NCBI GenBank assembly: GCA_964610885.1
Contig: CAZSWR010000011.1
Location: forward strand, 1-56,615
Direction of reading: 5' to 3'
DNA: 56,615 nucleotides
Source of the DNA: CAZSWR01 sp964610885
GTDB taxonomy: Bacteria > Bacteroidota > Ignavibacteria > Kapaibacteriales > UBA2268
The position numbers and the translations under genes were made by a program. Of the stretch, positions 17,950-27,251 are shown in pieces. The notes beneath the pieces are model-generated. The model searched no databases. It saw nothing but the letters and a program-made list of their open reading frames with translations, and was not told where the DNA came from. Positions within the stretch are counted from its first letter, which is position 1. The number at the start of each line of letters is the position of its first letter.

Positions 17950-20085
17950 CTATTCTTTGGGGATTGCGAAGGTCGCTGCGTCGATCGATGGATTGATTTG
18001 ATATGTGTAGTCGATCGTCTGTGTGAAGAAAGGATTCTCGAGAGTTACTCGGGTGGGCAGCTTGATCCCGTCGAATTCTTTATAGTTTGAATATGTTTCC
18101 TCGAGGACGGCTTTGGCTCCCTGGGCTTGGTCGTATTGTTCGGATTTCTCGAGCAGGAAAGTCTCTGCATTGAAGTAGAAGAGGTATTCTGTTCCTTTCG
18201 GCGAAATGGCTTTCATTACGATTCTGTCTTTCAACTTGCCCAATACTTTGCATTTGTATCCCATATCGATGAGCTTTGCCATCGGGAAAATTGTTCCGTT
18301 GAAGATTTGTTTTTCCGTTTCGATGCTGTCCGGCTGCTCGATTGCGCCGACCACGCGGTAGCGGACAGTATTGCCATCGCGCCAGACCGTCTGGTTGATG
18401 CTTTGGGACTTAATTTCTTGGAAGAACTTATCGCCCAAGTGCTTCTTCGTCATTGTCCCCTCGAAAGTCTTTCCTTGGAGTGTCATTTGGAATTTTGCAT
18501 TGACGATCAGCGATTCGGTGCGTTTCATTTTCTTCAGCGAGCCGCAGGCCGAGCCGTACTTGTCGATCAATTCTTCGGCGTCGAATTTGACTTTTTCCAT
18601 TTTTGCATTTTCGCCGAAGGTTGGGCTAAGCTCTTCCGTGTATTCATAGACTTTGCCGTATTTCTGGAGTTTCGGCAGCACTTCGGGCGAACCGACCACG
18701 ACGATGTACGATTTCTTCGGGTTCATGTATTCGCCGGCTGCGCTTTTTAGCTGAAGCGGGGTCATATCGTTGATAATAGTTGCATAGTTACGCACCTCGT
18801 CCATGTTCCTGTCCAGGAAGTTTGCATTTTGCACGAGGTTGGCGATGAAATCGGAACTTTCGAACGACATCAAATATTTCCCTGTGAAATAGCTTTTGAC
18901 CTTGGCCAGTTCGGCATCGTCGGCGGGCGTCGTGGCCAAATTGCGAATCTGTTCTAATGTTACGTCGATTGCCGAATCGGTAACTGAATTGCGCACTTCG
19001 GCGCCGCAGATGAACATATTGGCGTATTTATTTTGCGAGTGGTTGCCAAAGGGCGAGTATGTGTATGAATACTGCTCGCGGAGAGTGCGGAAGAGCCTGC
19101 CGGAGAAGCCTCCGCCGATGACGTTGGCGTCCAGAGTCAGCTCGTTGTAGTTCGATGCGCTGTAAGGAACCGTGCGCGAGCAAACGGCTATCGATGATTG
19201 GACCGAGGATTGCCTCGGGATGAAATAAACACCGTAGGGCATCGGATCGATCTTCGGCAGATTTATCGTCGGGGCGATTCCGCGCTCCCACACGGCCCAC
19301 GAAGAGCGCAGGTCTATGGTAACGATGTCGTTAAAAAAGTCGCCGACGATGGCCAAAGTAGAATTGTTCGGCAGGTAGAATTTTTTGTAATAATTAATAA
19401 CATCCTCTTTTGTAATGCTGGCGATGCCGTCCACAGTTTTGGACTGTGCGTAGGGATGAGTCTCGCCATAAGCTGCCTTCGCAGCGAGCAATTGCGCAAG
19501 GCGTGGGCCGCGGGACATGCTCTCGCGGACTGAGGAAATATACAACTGTTTCAATTTGTCGAGTTCTTCGTCGGGGAACGTGGGCGCGGTCAGGACGTCC
19601 AGCAATACGTCGAACATCAGCTTCTGGTGTTTCTTCAGTCCTGAAACTGAGATCGTCGTATAGTCCGGGCTTGCCGAAGTGGAGATCGTGATGCCATTGC
19701 CGTCCAGCAAGCGGGCAATCGAATCTGCCGAACGTTTTTTTGTACCTTTCAGTATCATGTCGGCAGTGATTTCTGCGATTCCGGCCTTGGCTCCGTCCTG
19801 GGACGAACCGCCCTTGATGAGAAGGCGCAGAGTGGCCGTGGGCTGCTCTTTGTCCGAGATGAAAAATAGTTTCAAGCCGTTTGGCAGCGAATTGGTTGTA
19901 TAATCCGGAAATGCGAACTCTCTTCTGGCGAGCGGTTCCGGCCGGCGGGTTACGTCGATCTGGGCTTCTGTGGTGGCAGCCTTTTGGGCAGGCTCTTCGG
20001 TTTGCGAAAAGAGCGAACCGGCCGCAAGGCCAAACGTGAGAGACAAAACTGATAATTTCTTTATAATGCTTTTCATTGTTTTCAT
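17950..20085 (-). CDS. inactive M16 peptidase-like protein with LolA-like C-terminal domain
   Basis: A 711-residue exported protein (signal peptide to about FGLAAGSLFS). Residues about 60-480 are an M16 fold (LPNGLKLFFISDKEQPTATL, FYLPNNSTLAIVGDF, GGFSGRLFRTLREQYSYTYS), but the zinc site HxxEH is replaced by E105-I-T-A108-D109 in GIAEITADMIL, so it cannot bind the metal in the usual way. From about 490 a different beta-rich module resembles outer-membrane lipoprotein-sorting (LolA/LolB-like) proteins (KFQMTLQGKTFEGTMTKKHL, FYFNAETFLLEKSEQYD, NYKEFDGIKLPTRVTL). It follows the active M16 gene by 31 bp. In known periplasmic M16 pairs, an active and an inactive subunit form a heterodimer; the extra domain is not usual for these. 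Confidence 0.87.
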   Translation of the reverse strand: MKTMKSIIKKLSVLSLTFGLAAGSLFSQTEEPAQKAATTEAQIDVTRRPEPLARREFAFPDYTTNSLPNGLKLFFISDKEQPTATLRLLIKGGSSQDGAKAGIAEITADMILKGTKKRSADSIARLLDGNGITISTSASPDYTTISVSGLKKHQKLMFDVLLDVLTAPTFPDEELDKLKQLYISSVRESMSRGPRLAQLLAAKAAYGETHPYAQSKTVDGIASITKEDVINYYKKFYLPNNSTLAIVGDFFNDIVTIDLRSSWAVWERGIAPTINLPKIDPMPYGVYFIPRQSSVQSSIAVCSRTVPYSASNYNELTLDANVIGGGFSGRLFRTLREQYSYTYSPFGNHSQNKYANMFICGAEVRNSVTDSAIDVTLEQIRNLATTPADDAELAKVKSYFTGKYLMSFESSDFIANLVQNANFLDRNMDEVRNYATIINDMTPLQLKSAAGEYMNPKKSYIVVVGSPEVLPKLQKYGKVYEYTEELSPTFGENAKMEKVKFDAEELIDKYGSACGSLKKMKRTESLIVNAKFQMTLQGKTFEGTMTKKHLGDKFFQEIKSQSINQTVWRDGNTVRYRVVGAIEQPDSIETEKQIFNGTIFPMAKLIDMGYKCKVLGKLKDRIVMKAISPKGTEYLFYFNAETFLLEKSEQYDQAQGAKAVLEETYSNYKEFDGIKLPTRVTLENPFFTQTIDYTYQINPSIDAATFAIPKE

Positions 20086-20116
20086 TTTAATTAGTTGAAC
20101 ATAATGGAATTCATTT

Positions 20117-21448
20117 TTACTTCGATTTTGGCATATAAATCAGCGTAACGCGATTCTCCGTCTGGAGATACCTTGCGGCAACTTCTTTGATTTGCTCTTT
20201 GGTAACGGCCATGTACTGCTTCAGTTCATTGTTTACCAATTCGGGATTGTGCCAATACGTCGAATATTTGGCAAGCGCTTTTGCCTTGTCCAATACGTTC
20301 TTCTTTGCCGATATGTAATCGGTTTCGGTGATATTTTTTGCTTTCGTGAGTTCTTCGTCTGTGATGCCATTTTTGGCAACTTTCTCGATTTCCTCGAGCA
20401 TTACTTTCTCAATTTTCTCCATCGATGCGTTGCCCATTGGCCGAGCGATAAACGTTAGCGCTCCGGCGCCCTCGAGGAATAGCGGCGAAATGCCGGCAAC
20501 CGATGCGATTCTTTCCTTATCGACCAATCGCTTCGTCAGGCGCGAGCTTTCGCCGGACGACATGATGTCCGTGAGCAGAGACATTGCATAGTAATCAGCG
20601 GATTTCATGCTGGGGCCTTGGTACGAAATGTACAACGAAGGCACTTTCGCTCTCGGGTCTTCGATTGTTTCGCGGACGGGTTTGGCGACCGGTTTGGGGG
20701 CGAAACTGAAACGCTCCGGTGCGTCCGATTTCGGATGGATGCCGAAATATGCGCGAACCAGCTTCTTTGCCTCGCCGATGTCGAAATCGCCACAAATCAC
20801 GAGTGTTGCGTTCGATGGCGAGTAGTATTTATTATAGAAATTGCGGAAATCGGAAACCTGAGCTTTCTTGATGTGGTCGGGCGAACCAATGACGGCCCAT
20901 GCGTAGTGCGTGCCCGGGAATAGGTATTCCATTCGTTTCTGGCCGAAGGAACCGTATGCCTGGTTCGTCGTCCTCATTTTCAATTCCTCGAGCACCACGC
21001 CGCGCTGGGTCTCCACTCCGGCGGTATCGACGAGCAACTTTCTCATTCTCTCGGATTCGATCCACAGAGCCAAGTTCAATTGCTCCGATGGGAGCTGGAA
21101 GAAGAACACAGTTTCGTCGAACGAAGTGTATGCGTTCAGGTTGCCACCGGCGTTAAGGACGTATTTGTCGATTGTCGCGCGAGGAATGTCCGATGTGGCC
21201 TCGAACATCAAATGCTCGAAGAAGTGTGCGTAGCCGGTTTTGTCGGTTTCTTCGTCTTTCGATCCAACGTGGTAGTGCACCACCGTGGCCACGATGGGCG
21301 CGCTTTTGTCGATTGAATAAACAATTTGCAATCCGTTCGGAAGCGAATCCCTTTCGAATTTGATTGGATTCATCTGGGCGTTCGTCCCGGAGAATGCCAG
21401 CGGGAGGGCGATTGCCGCAGCTGCGATGAGTTTTTTCAGTAGGGTCAT
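20117..21448 (-). CDS. M16 family zinc metallopeptidase, active subunit
   Basis: A 443-residue exported peptidase with a signal peptide (AAIALPLAFSGTNAQ). The inverted zinc motif is intact: H75-F-F-E78-H79 in GYAHFFEHLMF, with the distal Glu ligand in VVLEELKMR (E154/E155). The second M16 half has KVPSLYISYQGP and LLTDIMSSGESSRL with the characteristic C-terminal R/Y region. Size fits the single-chain half of a heterodimeric bacterial M16 pair. It is the first gene of a two-gene unit with the inactive partner. Likely periplasmic processing or degradation of short peptides; substrate unknown. Confidence 0.93.
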   Translation of the reverse strand: MTLLKKLIAAAAIALPLAFSGTNAQMNPIKFERDSLPNGLQIVYSIDKSAPIVATVVHYHVGSKDEETDKTGYAHFFEHLMFEATSDIPRATIDKYVLNAGGNLNAYTSFDETVFFFQLPSEQLNLALWIESERMRKLLVDTAGVETQRGVVLEELKMRTTNQAYGSFGQKRMEYLFPGTHYAWAVIGSPDHIKKAQVSDFRNFYNKYYSPSNATLVICGDFDIGEAKKLVRAYFGIHPKSDAPERFSFAPKPVAKPVRETIEDPRAKVPSLYISYQGPSMKSADYYAMSLLTDIMSSGESSRLTKRLVDKERIASVAGISPLFLEGAGALTFIARPMGNASMEKIEKVMLEEIEKVAKNGITDEELTKAKNITETDYISAKKNVLDKAKALAKYSTYWHNPELVNNELKQYMAVTKEQIKEVAARYLQTENRVTLIYMPKSK

Positions 21449-21522
21449 TTCTTGGGAACCTCGTCTCGAGTTTATTATAATAATTATTTGATATTCAAAG
21501 ATATATATTCGTATTCGCCGGA

Positions 21523-23193
21523 TTATTGCCCGTCGAAATTGTTAGTGAATTTCTTCCGGGCCGCGAGCAAGAATATCCAAGCAAGACCGACAGCGATCGC
21601 CGAGGCTTGGGGCAACAAGTCGCCAACCGTGGCGTAGATCGTCTTTTCGGACAGTAGTGGGATTTCCCGCTCTTCGGCTGCTGGGCGGCGCGGTTCCAAT
21701 CGGGAAATTGCGTCACCCGTGGGAGCGATGAATCCGCTAATTCCGGTATTTGCCGAGCGGCAAACGTAGCGGCGGTTTTCGATGGCCCTCATCGAGGCGA
21801 TCAGGAAATGCTGTTCAGGGCCGAAAGTGCCGTCGTACCAGGCATCGTTCGTGATAATGGCAAAGGCTTCGGCGCCGAGCGCGGAAAAATTTCGCACGAA
21901 ATCCGGGAATATGGATTCGATGCAAATAATCGGCGCAATCGAATGCGTCGAGCCGTCGCGAGTGGTGAAAGCCAAATTCTTCTGTTCGGTGCCCTTCGTC
22001 CACGATGAGATCCCGACGCCCCATTCCATCCATTTCGTGGCGAAGCTGATATAGCGCCCGTATGGCACTTGCTCGCCAAATGGCGTCAGGCGCATCTTGT
22101 GGTAGATTTCCGGCTGCAAGAAGCTGTCGTGCGAAACGAGAACGGCCGAATTGAACCCGTCATAGAGTTTGCCGGACTTGCCAAACTCGCGGGCGAGCGG
22201 CGAGGCGTCTTCGTCCCGTTCGTAAATCAAAAGGTCGGAGAATCCGGTCAGCAGAGAGGATTGGTTTGTGCGCAACCACGATTGAATAAAAGAAAAATCG
22301 TGTTTGCAGTTAATGTCTTCGTTCAGGAAAGTGATCGCCGTTTCGTCCCAGACCACGAGGTCGGGCGCGGGCGCAACACGGCAAACGGAGTCTGACAAAT
22401 GCTTCCGCAAATTGATCTGCGGGACGGCGCCCTGGTCCCATTTTCTCCACGGATTGATGTTCGGCTGGACGACGATCGCCCTCATCGTGGGCCTTTCGGC
22501 GAGCAAACGCTCGTGGGCAAACGAACCGACGCGAATCGCTCCATAAACCGATGGGATAATAATAATTGCTGCAATAGCCGAAGCATACCGAATCGTCGTG
22601 GCGTCGAAATAGCGCTTGGCACCCGCGCCTGGCCGGCCCTTGATTGCGATGATGTTCTTAACAAGTTTGTACATCAGGACGTTCACGAGAGCGATAAGGA
22701 AACCAAGGCCATAGGTGCCGACGACGTCGGCCGATTGCACCCAGAAGTGGTTCTTAATCTGCGAATGGCCCAAGCTGAGCCATGAATACGCCAGGTCGCC
22801 CTGCCCGTGCAGGTACTCGAACGCTGTCCAGACGAAAGGGAAAAGCCACATCGCTCGTGCAGACCCGAATCGCTTAGCAAAAAATGCTTGGAGCGCGAAT
22901 GGCACCAAGAAAAACACCGGATGGCCAATCGCAACGGCAATTCCCGAGGCCACCAACCACGGATCGGATTCGGATTGCCAGCTGGCTATCCACCAATTTG
23001 TGGCTGCATGGAAAACAAAAAAAGTGATGTAGATGTGGCGCAAGGGATGGAGCGGTTTGTTTTCGAGGACGAAGAACAAAGGCAGGAATGCGAAAAATGC
23101 TGTGAAGTACAATGGATACGGCGGGAATGCCAATGCCATGAGCGCCCCTGCCGCCGCCGAAATCAAATAAGCCCAGTTTTTCATTTCCTGCAT
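21523..23193 (-). CDS. lnt: apolipoprotein N-acyltransferase
   Basis: A 556-residue inner-membrane enzyme that adds the third acyl chain to the N-terminal Cys of lipoproteins. N-terminal hydrophobic segments (about 8-220) carry the typical WxxxEYLHG...AYSWLSLGHSQ signature. The periplasmic nitrilase-like domain (about 235-490) has the catalytic triad E284 (VVWDETAITF), K366 (YHKMRLTPFGE) and C424 (PIICIESIFPD), plus NDAWYDGTFGPEQHF and NTGISGF. A final membrane segment lies near the C-terminus. Two starts are possible (23193 or 23184). It serves the lipoproteins seen in this window. Its 5' end lies about 135 bp from the assembly gap. Confidence 0.95.
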   Translation of the reverse strand: MQEMKNWAYLISAAAGALMALAFPPYPLYFTAFFAFLPLFFVLENKPLHPLRHIYITFFVFHAATNWWIASWQSESDPWLVASGIAVAIGHPVFFLVPFALQAFFAKRFGSARAMWLFPFVWTAFEYLHGQGDLAYSWLSLGHSQIKNHFWVQSADVVGTYGLGFLIALVNVLMYKLVKNIIAIKGRPGAGAKRYFDATTIRYASAIAAIIIIPSVYGAIRVGSFAHERLLAERPTMRAIVVQPNINPWRKWDQGAVPQINLRKHLSDSVCRVAPAPDLVVWDETAITFLNEDINCKHDFSFIQSWLRTNQSSLLTGFSDLLIYERDEDASPLAREFGKSGKLYDGFNSAVLVSHDSFLQPEIYHKMRLTPFGEQVPYGRYISFATKWMEWGVGISSWTKGTEQKNLAFTTRDGSTHSIAPIICIESIFPDFVRNFSALGAEAFAIITNDAWYDGTFGPEQHFLIASMRAIENRRYVCRSANTGISGFIAPTGDAISRLEPRRPAAEEREIPLLSEKTIYATVGDLLPQASAIAVGLAWIFLLAARKKFTNNFDGQ

Positions 23194-23273
23194 AGTCCAT
23201 TCTTATGCATTATACAAACAACAAAATTACGAAGAAATTACGGTTTACAAGGCATCTAAGTTGCGCCACCACA

Positions 23274-23483
23274 CCAATTAATTAATAAAAGTTGCAATTC
23301 GATGCTGGGCGAAATATACTCTCCGATGNNNNNNNNNNNNNNNNNNNNNNNNNNNNNNNNNNNNNNNNNNNNNNNNNNNNNNNNNNNNNNNNNNNNNNNN
23401 NNNNNNNNNNNNNNNNNNNNNNNNNNNNCCAATTAATTAATAAAAGTTGCAATTCGATGCTGGGCGAAATATACTCTCCGATG
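23274..23483. other. assembly gap with duplicated edges
   Basis: Exactly 100 N at 23329-23428. The 55 bp before (23274-23328) and after (23429-23483) are identical, beginning CCAATTAATTAATAAAAG and ending CTCTCCGATG. This is the pattern left when two overlapping contig ends are scaffolded with a default gap. Confidence 0.92.
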
Positions 23484-23813
23484 ACTTTAATGTAGGGGCG
23501 GGTTCGGAACCCGCCCGAGGGATGTGATGATGTGATGATTGTCTGAACTGTGATTTATATGATTCGTTTGATTATTGTGATTGATTGATATAAAAACAAT
23601 GTGGCGATATAAAACCAACCCCGAAGGGGTTGAATATGAATAACCCCGTCTCTCGAGGCGGGGCAACGGGAGACGAGGATGGTATATACAGAGACCTGCC
23701 ACACCTTCGAGGTGTGGCAGGTCTTTCTGAGAAGTCGGGCGGGTTTAGAACCCGCCCCTACAATGTGTATCAATCATCACATTAGCACATCAACTAATCA
23801 TATCATTGATATG
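23484..23813. repeat. intergenic palindromic repeats
   Basis: In order: a GGGCGGGTTCGGAACCCGCC palindrome (about 23491-23517), GTCTGAACTGTGATTTAT (23541-23558) with following TGATT steps, CAACCCCGAAGGGGTTG (23614-23630), CCCCGTCTCTCGAGGCGGGG (23644-23663), the GACCTGCCACACC...GGTGTGGCAGGTC hairpin (23693-23723), and a second GGGCGGGTTTAGAACCCGCC (about 23736-23762). No gene. The final elements lie downstream of yidC. Confidence 0.8.
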
Positions 23814-25730
23814 TTATTTCTTCTTCTGGTTGTTAGTGCGGCCGCGTTGGTATTTGGATTTGCTGTTTTCGCTGTGCACTTGGTTCTGGCCGGGAAGAGT
23901 CCTGCCCTGGGCTGTAGCCATTTCTTGGGCTTCGCGCATTTTCCTTTGGATGAAGCCTTCCTTCTTGGGCATTCTCTTGAGCTGTTCGAGCGAGAGTTTC
24001 TTCGGCGAGAGTTTCTCCAAATAGAACTGCTGGGCAATACTCAAAAGGTTGAACATGAAGTAATACAAATTCAGTCCGGCCGGGAAGCTCGAGAACATAA
24101 ATGTGAACATTAGAGGCATCATGTAAACCATTGCCTTTTGGCGTGGGTCGGTTACGGTCATTTTCTGCTGTATGAACATCGTGATACCCATCAACAGCGC
24201 AAGGCCTGAGAATTTATCGATACCGATTATCGGAATTTTAAACGGCAAGGATAGTATAATGTCTGGCCTGGACAGATCAGTAATCCAAAGCCATGACACA
24301 AATTCAGCCTGCCGAAGGTCGATCGACGAACTCATCACGGCCCAAAGGGCATAGAGGATCGGCATTTGAAGCAGCAATGGTAAGCATCCGCCAGCAGGAT
24401 TTATTCCATACTCGGAGTATAGTTTCATTACCTCCTGTTGTTGCTTTGTATTGTCATCCTTGTATTTTTCGCGAACTGCGGCCACTTGCGGATTGATAAG
24501 CTTCATTTTCTGAGCAGAACGAAGCTGGGGAAGCGAAAGCGGATACAGAATGAATTTTATGACCAAAGAGAAAAAGATAAGCGCAATGCCATAATTGCCG
24601 ATAAAGCTATAGATCATTTTGAAGAATGGAAGCATGAAGTATTCGCCGATGGGCCTGATGATGAACGTCCAACCGAAATTCATCATTGCCTCGAGGCCTT
24701 CTTCTTTCACTACGTCGTAGTCCAGTGGGCCGATAAAAACCTTGAACGAGGTGTTGATGTTGCCTTTGTTGTACGGCAGCAGGAACTCCATTCCATAGCG
24801 TCCGAGTTGCCCTTTGTCCGGCAATAACTCTTTAGACGAGGTCATGTTCACTGTACCGTCCCAAGACTTAGCGGGCTGCGGAATGATTGCCGCGGCGAAG
24901 TATTTGATTTTAATGGCTGCGTAGTCGATTTTGCCTGTGCGTTGCTCGTTTTTCTTTGCGTCATCGGCTTTCAGCTCGTCTGTGGAGCCGTTCATCGAAA
25001 CCAAGACGTGCGATTGGCCGAATTCATCGACGGAGTTATTCTCTTGGAAACGGAGTCCGTCCGCCCAAGAATATTTGAATCCTTTCGAGGCTATTTCGTT
25101 TTCGAGGTTCGCCACTTGCAAATCGTTGATGAAATAGTACTTGTCGCCGTAGAATTTGAATTTCCTCAGGATGTACTTTCCGGGAGCAACTTCGAGTTTG
25201 CCCGTTAGCTCGAGCGAGTCGGCGCCGGCCAGTTGGTAGCTGAGTTTGCCATTATTATCGAAATCGAAATAGAGGTCGCGCGAATCGATTTTCTGGTGGT
25301 CGCGCGTTTCCCACGAAAGGTAAAGCTCGCCAAAGTCATTGAAAATCAGCTGGGTTGGATATTTCGCCCAGTGTTTGTATTTTTTCAATTCCCACTCGAG
25401 GATTGTGGCGCCTTTTGTATTGATTTTAATCTTTACGAGGTCTGTTTCGATGTGGATGATGTCCTTTTGCCCTTTGGCGAATTTGGCAAATGCGGGGCCA
25501 AATTCTTGAGTGCGATTTATCGAATCGCGGACGTCCGCCGGAACGGAATCGATGACTACTGGCGCAGATTTCGCTTGATGCGCGGTGTCCTTCGCAGTGG
25601 CTGTCGCTGTCGAGTCTGTTTGTTCGGTGGTTGCCTTGGGTGCCGGCCTTTGGTTAATCGAATTGTACAATATGAAAACAGTAAGTACAATTCCGATGAG
25701 GACGAATGCTAAAATATTTTTTTTGTCCAT
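23814..25730 (-). CDS. yidC: membrane protein insertase YidC/Oxa1
   Basis: A 638-residue inner-membrane insertase that folds and inserts membrane proteins with or without SecYEG. One N-terminal membrane anchor (ILAFVLIGIVLTVFILYNSI), a large periplasmic P1 domain (about 60-350), then the conserved five-helix core: FFKMIYSFIGNYGIALIFFS, QLRSAQKMKLINPQ (cytoplasmic coiled hairpin), NPAGGCLPLLLQMPILYALW, LPFKIPIIGI...LLMGITMFIQQKMT, and FMFSSFPAGLNLYYFMFNLLS. A positively charged Lys/Arg-rich tail ends the protein. It is the last gene of rpmH-rnpA-yidD-yidC, 30 bp after yidD. Confidence 0.97.
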   Translation of the reverse strand: MDKKNILAFVLIGIVLTVFILYNSINQRPAPKATTEQTDSTATATAKDTAHQAKSAPVVIDSVPADVRDSINRTQEFGPAFAKFAKGQKDIIHIETDLVKIKINTKGATILEWELKKYKHWAKYPTQLIFNDFGELYLSWETRDHQKIDSRDLYFDFDNNGKLSYQLAGADSLELTGKLEVAPGKYILRKFKFYGDKYYFINDLQVANLENEIASKGFKYSWADGLRFQENNSVDEFGQSHVLVSMNGSTDELKADDAKKNEQRTGKIDYAAIKIKYFAAAIIPQPAKSWDGTVNMTSSKELLPDKGQLGRYGMEFLLPYNKGNINTSFKVFIGPLDYDVVKEEGLEAMMNFGWTFIIRPIGEYFMLPFFKMIYSFIGNYGIALIFFSLVIKFILYPLSLPQLRSAQKMKLINPQVAAVREKYKDDNTKQQQEVMKLYSEYGINPAGGCLPLLLQMPILYALWAVMSSSIDLRQAEFVSWLWITDLSRPDIILSLPFKIPIIGIDKFSGLALLMGITMFIQQKMTVTDPRQKAMVYMMPLMFTFMFSSFPAGLNLYYFMFNLLSIAQQFYLEKLSPKKLSLEQLKRMPKKEGFIQRKMREAQEMATAQGRTLPGQNQVHSENSKSKYQRGRTNNQKKK

Positions 25731-25760
25731 TTTGAGTATTCTGTCAAAAGATGAAAAAAA

Positions 25761-25970
25761 TTACGGAACGGGGTCATATCCGCCCGGGTGGAACGGATTG
25801 CACCGTGCAATACGTTTAAGTGCCATCCAAGAACCTCGGACGGCACCATATTTTTCTAAAGATTCGATTGCATATTGCGAGCAAGACGGATAGAATCGGC
25901 ACGACCCTGCGAAAACAGGCGAAAGGACTGCTTTATAAACTTTTATCAATGCTATTAAAACAGTTCTCAA
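25761..25970 (-). CDS. yidD: membrane protein insertion efficiency factor
   Basis: A 69-residue protein. I place the start at TTG 25970, one base after the rnpA stop, because homology begins there (RTVLIALIKVYKAVLSP) and AAGGGG lies 9 bases upstream inside the rnpA end; the longer open frame to 26228 only overlaps rnpA. The signature CRFYPSCSQYAIES and CNPFHPGGYDPVP are intact. YidD is a membrane-associated helper of insertion. Translation is probably coupled to rnpA. Confidence 0.93.
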   Translation of the reverse strand: MRTVLIALIKVYKAVLSPVFAGSCRFYPSCSQYAIESLEKYGAVRGSWMALKRIARCNPFHPGGYDPVP

Positions 25971-25971
25971 A

Positions 25972-26433
25972 CTACGAGGCCCCTTCGTGGTTAGTGGGTC
26001 TTGGATTCCGTTTGGCAAATTCAAATATTCTTTCGAGGATGCTGGCGACGGCCTTTTCGACGGGTGCCATTCGGGCAAGCCCGGGCTTCGGAGGTGCGTT
26101 CCTCCAGAGGAAGGCCACACAATCGATCGAAAGGAAGCCTTCGCTGATTGCCGTGTCCCGAACGGCCTTGCGCACCGATTCGCGGAGCAATCTCTTGATC
26201 CTGTTGCGCAAAACGGCTCGCTTGGCATTTCGTTTGGGGACGATTACCGCGAACCGGAATTCATATTTGCCATTTGGATACGGGCCTTCGAGGCCCGATC
26301 CGCCAAATTTCACGACTGCGCTTAGGTTAGCTGAATTGAAACGCCGCCCCGAAGCAAAGAGCTTATCAAATTTTGCTTTGCCCTTCAGCGGGCTGGCAAT
26401 TATCTTCGGCGAAGTGGCTTCGTTGCTTATCAA
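25972..26433 (-). CDS. rnpA: ribonuclease P protein component
   Basis: A 153-residue basic protein, the protein subunit of RNase P that helps the RNA subunit bind pre-tRNA. The family signature is seen in FAVIVPKRNAKRAVLRNRIK followed by RLLRESVR; the N-terminal KGKAKFDKLFASGRRF is typical. The start codon appears to be TTG 26433 with GAGAAG upstream. It is somewhat longer than the usual 110-130 residues, with extra C-terminal sequence (NAPPKPGLARMAPVEKAV ...). Confidence 0.93.
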   Translation of the reverse strand: MISNEATSPKIIASPLKGKAKFDKLFASGRRFNSANLSAVVKFGGSGLEGPYPNGKYEFRFAVIVPKRNAKRAVLRNRIKRLLRESVRKAVRDTAISEGFLSIDCVAFLWRNAPPKPGLARMAPVEKAVASILERIFEFAKRNPRPTNHEGAS

Positions 26434-26530
26434 ATTCAGTGCTTCTCTTTCGATTTATACCGTGGCCACCCAAAACGGGCCGGCCAAGGCAACTGATCAA
26501 ACAGATTACGCTATGCACCCTGAGCGAGTA

Positions 26531-26686
26531 CTATGCTTTTTTTCTTTCGTCGCTAACTGTGAGTTTGTAGCGGCCTTTGGCGCGGCGTGCTGCGAGCACT
26601 TTGCGTCCGTTTTTCGAGGCCATTCTCTCGCGGAAGCCGTGTTTGTTCAATCTTTTTCTTCTGCTTGGCTGAAATGTTCTTTTCAT
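26531..26686 (-). CDS. rpmH: 50S ribosomal protein L34
   Basis: A 51-residue gene: reading the minus strand from ATG 26686 gives MKRTFQPSRRKRLNKHGFRE, then RMASKNGRKVLAARRAKGRY and KLTVSDERKKA, ending at TAG 26531. This is a full L34. It heads the operon with rnpA, yidD and yidC. The usual neighbour dnaA is not upstream; instead there is a repeat-filled gap and a flavodiiron protein gene. Confidence 0.97.
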   Translation of the reverse strand: MKRTFQPSRRKRLNKHGFRERMASKNGRKVLAARRAKGRYKLTVSDERKKA

Positions 26687-26861
26687 TTCTATTACCTGTA
26701 TTTCAAATAAAAAATCTATCCAACTAATTCAAAGAACTACAAATATAATAATTATTTCCCAATTATTAAAAGAATATTTTTATCGCTCGGGCGAGCGGCC
26801 TGCAAAGTGTTTTAGAATCGCTATTATTGGGAGCCAGCCAGAAAAAGTATTGATCAGCCAT

Positions 26862-26993
26862 GGGGCTGTCTCAAAAGTCAAAAAAACTGGTTATTGGTCA
26901 TGTTGAACGAAGTGAAACATCCATATTCAGCAATGACTTATGAATGGCATGGATTCTTCACTACGTTCAGAATGACAGTTTTGAGACAGCCCC
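26862..26993 (+). mobile_element. MITE-A copy 2 (132 bp)
   Basis: GGGGCTGTCTCAAAA at the left and TTTTGAGACAGCCCC at the right are 15-bp perfect inverted ends. Same length as, and closely matching, the reverse complement of 6394-6525. No reading frame of note. Confidence 0.88.
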
Positions 26994-27210
26994 TTCGATA
27001 TTAGCCATATCTCCAATATTATCATTGTTTTAGCACAAACCGTTCTTTAGCCCCCTTTGAAAAAGTTGGTTGGGGATTTGTCGATATATCAATGAGTTAC
27101 TGCAACTTTGGCAATGGGGCAAGCCCCATTGTTGCAAATATTTACTTATTCAACACACTCTTAGAGGTAGTTCAATGTTGGTAGGCGAGGGTTTATAGCC
27201 GTGCTTAAAC

Positions 27211-27251
27211 AAAAAAACACATCCGATGAATTAGAGTAATCGGATGTGTTT
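27211..27251 (-). terminator. terminator of the flavodiiron protein gene
   Basis: On the minus strand ACACATCCGAT pairs with ATCGGATGTGT across an 11-base loop, then TTTTTTT. It begins 34 bp past the stop. Confidence 0.82.
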
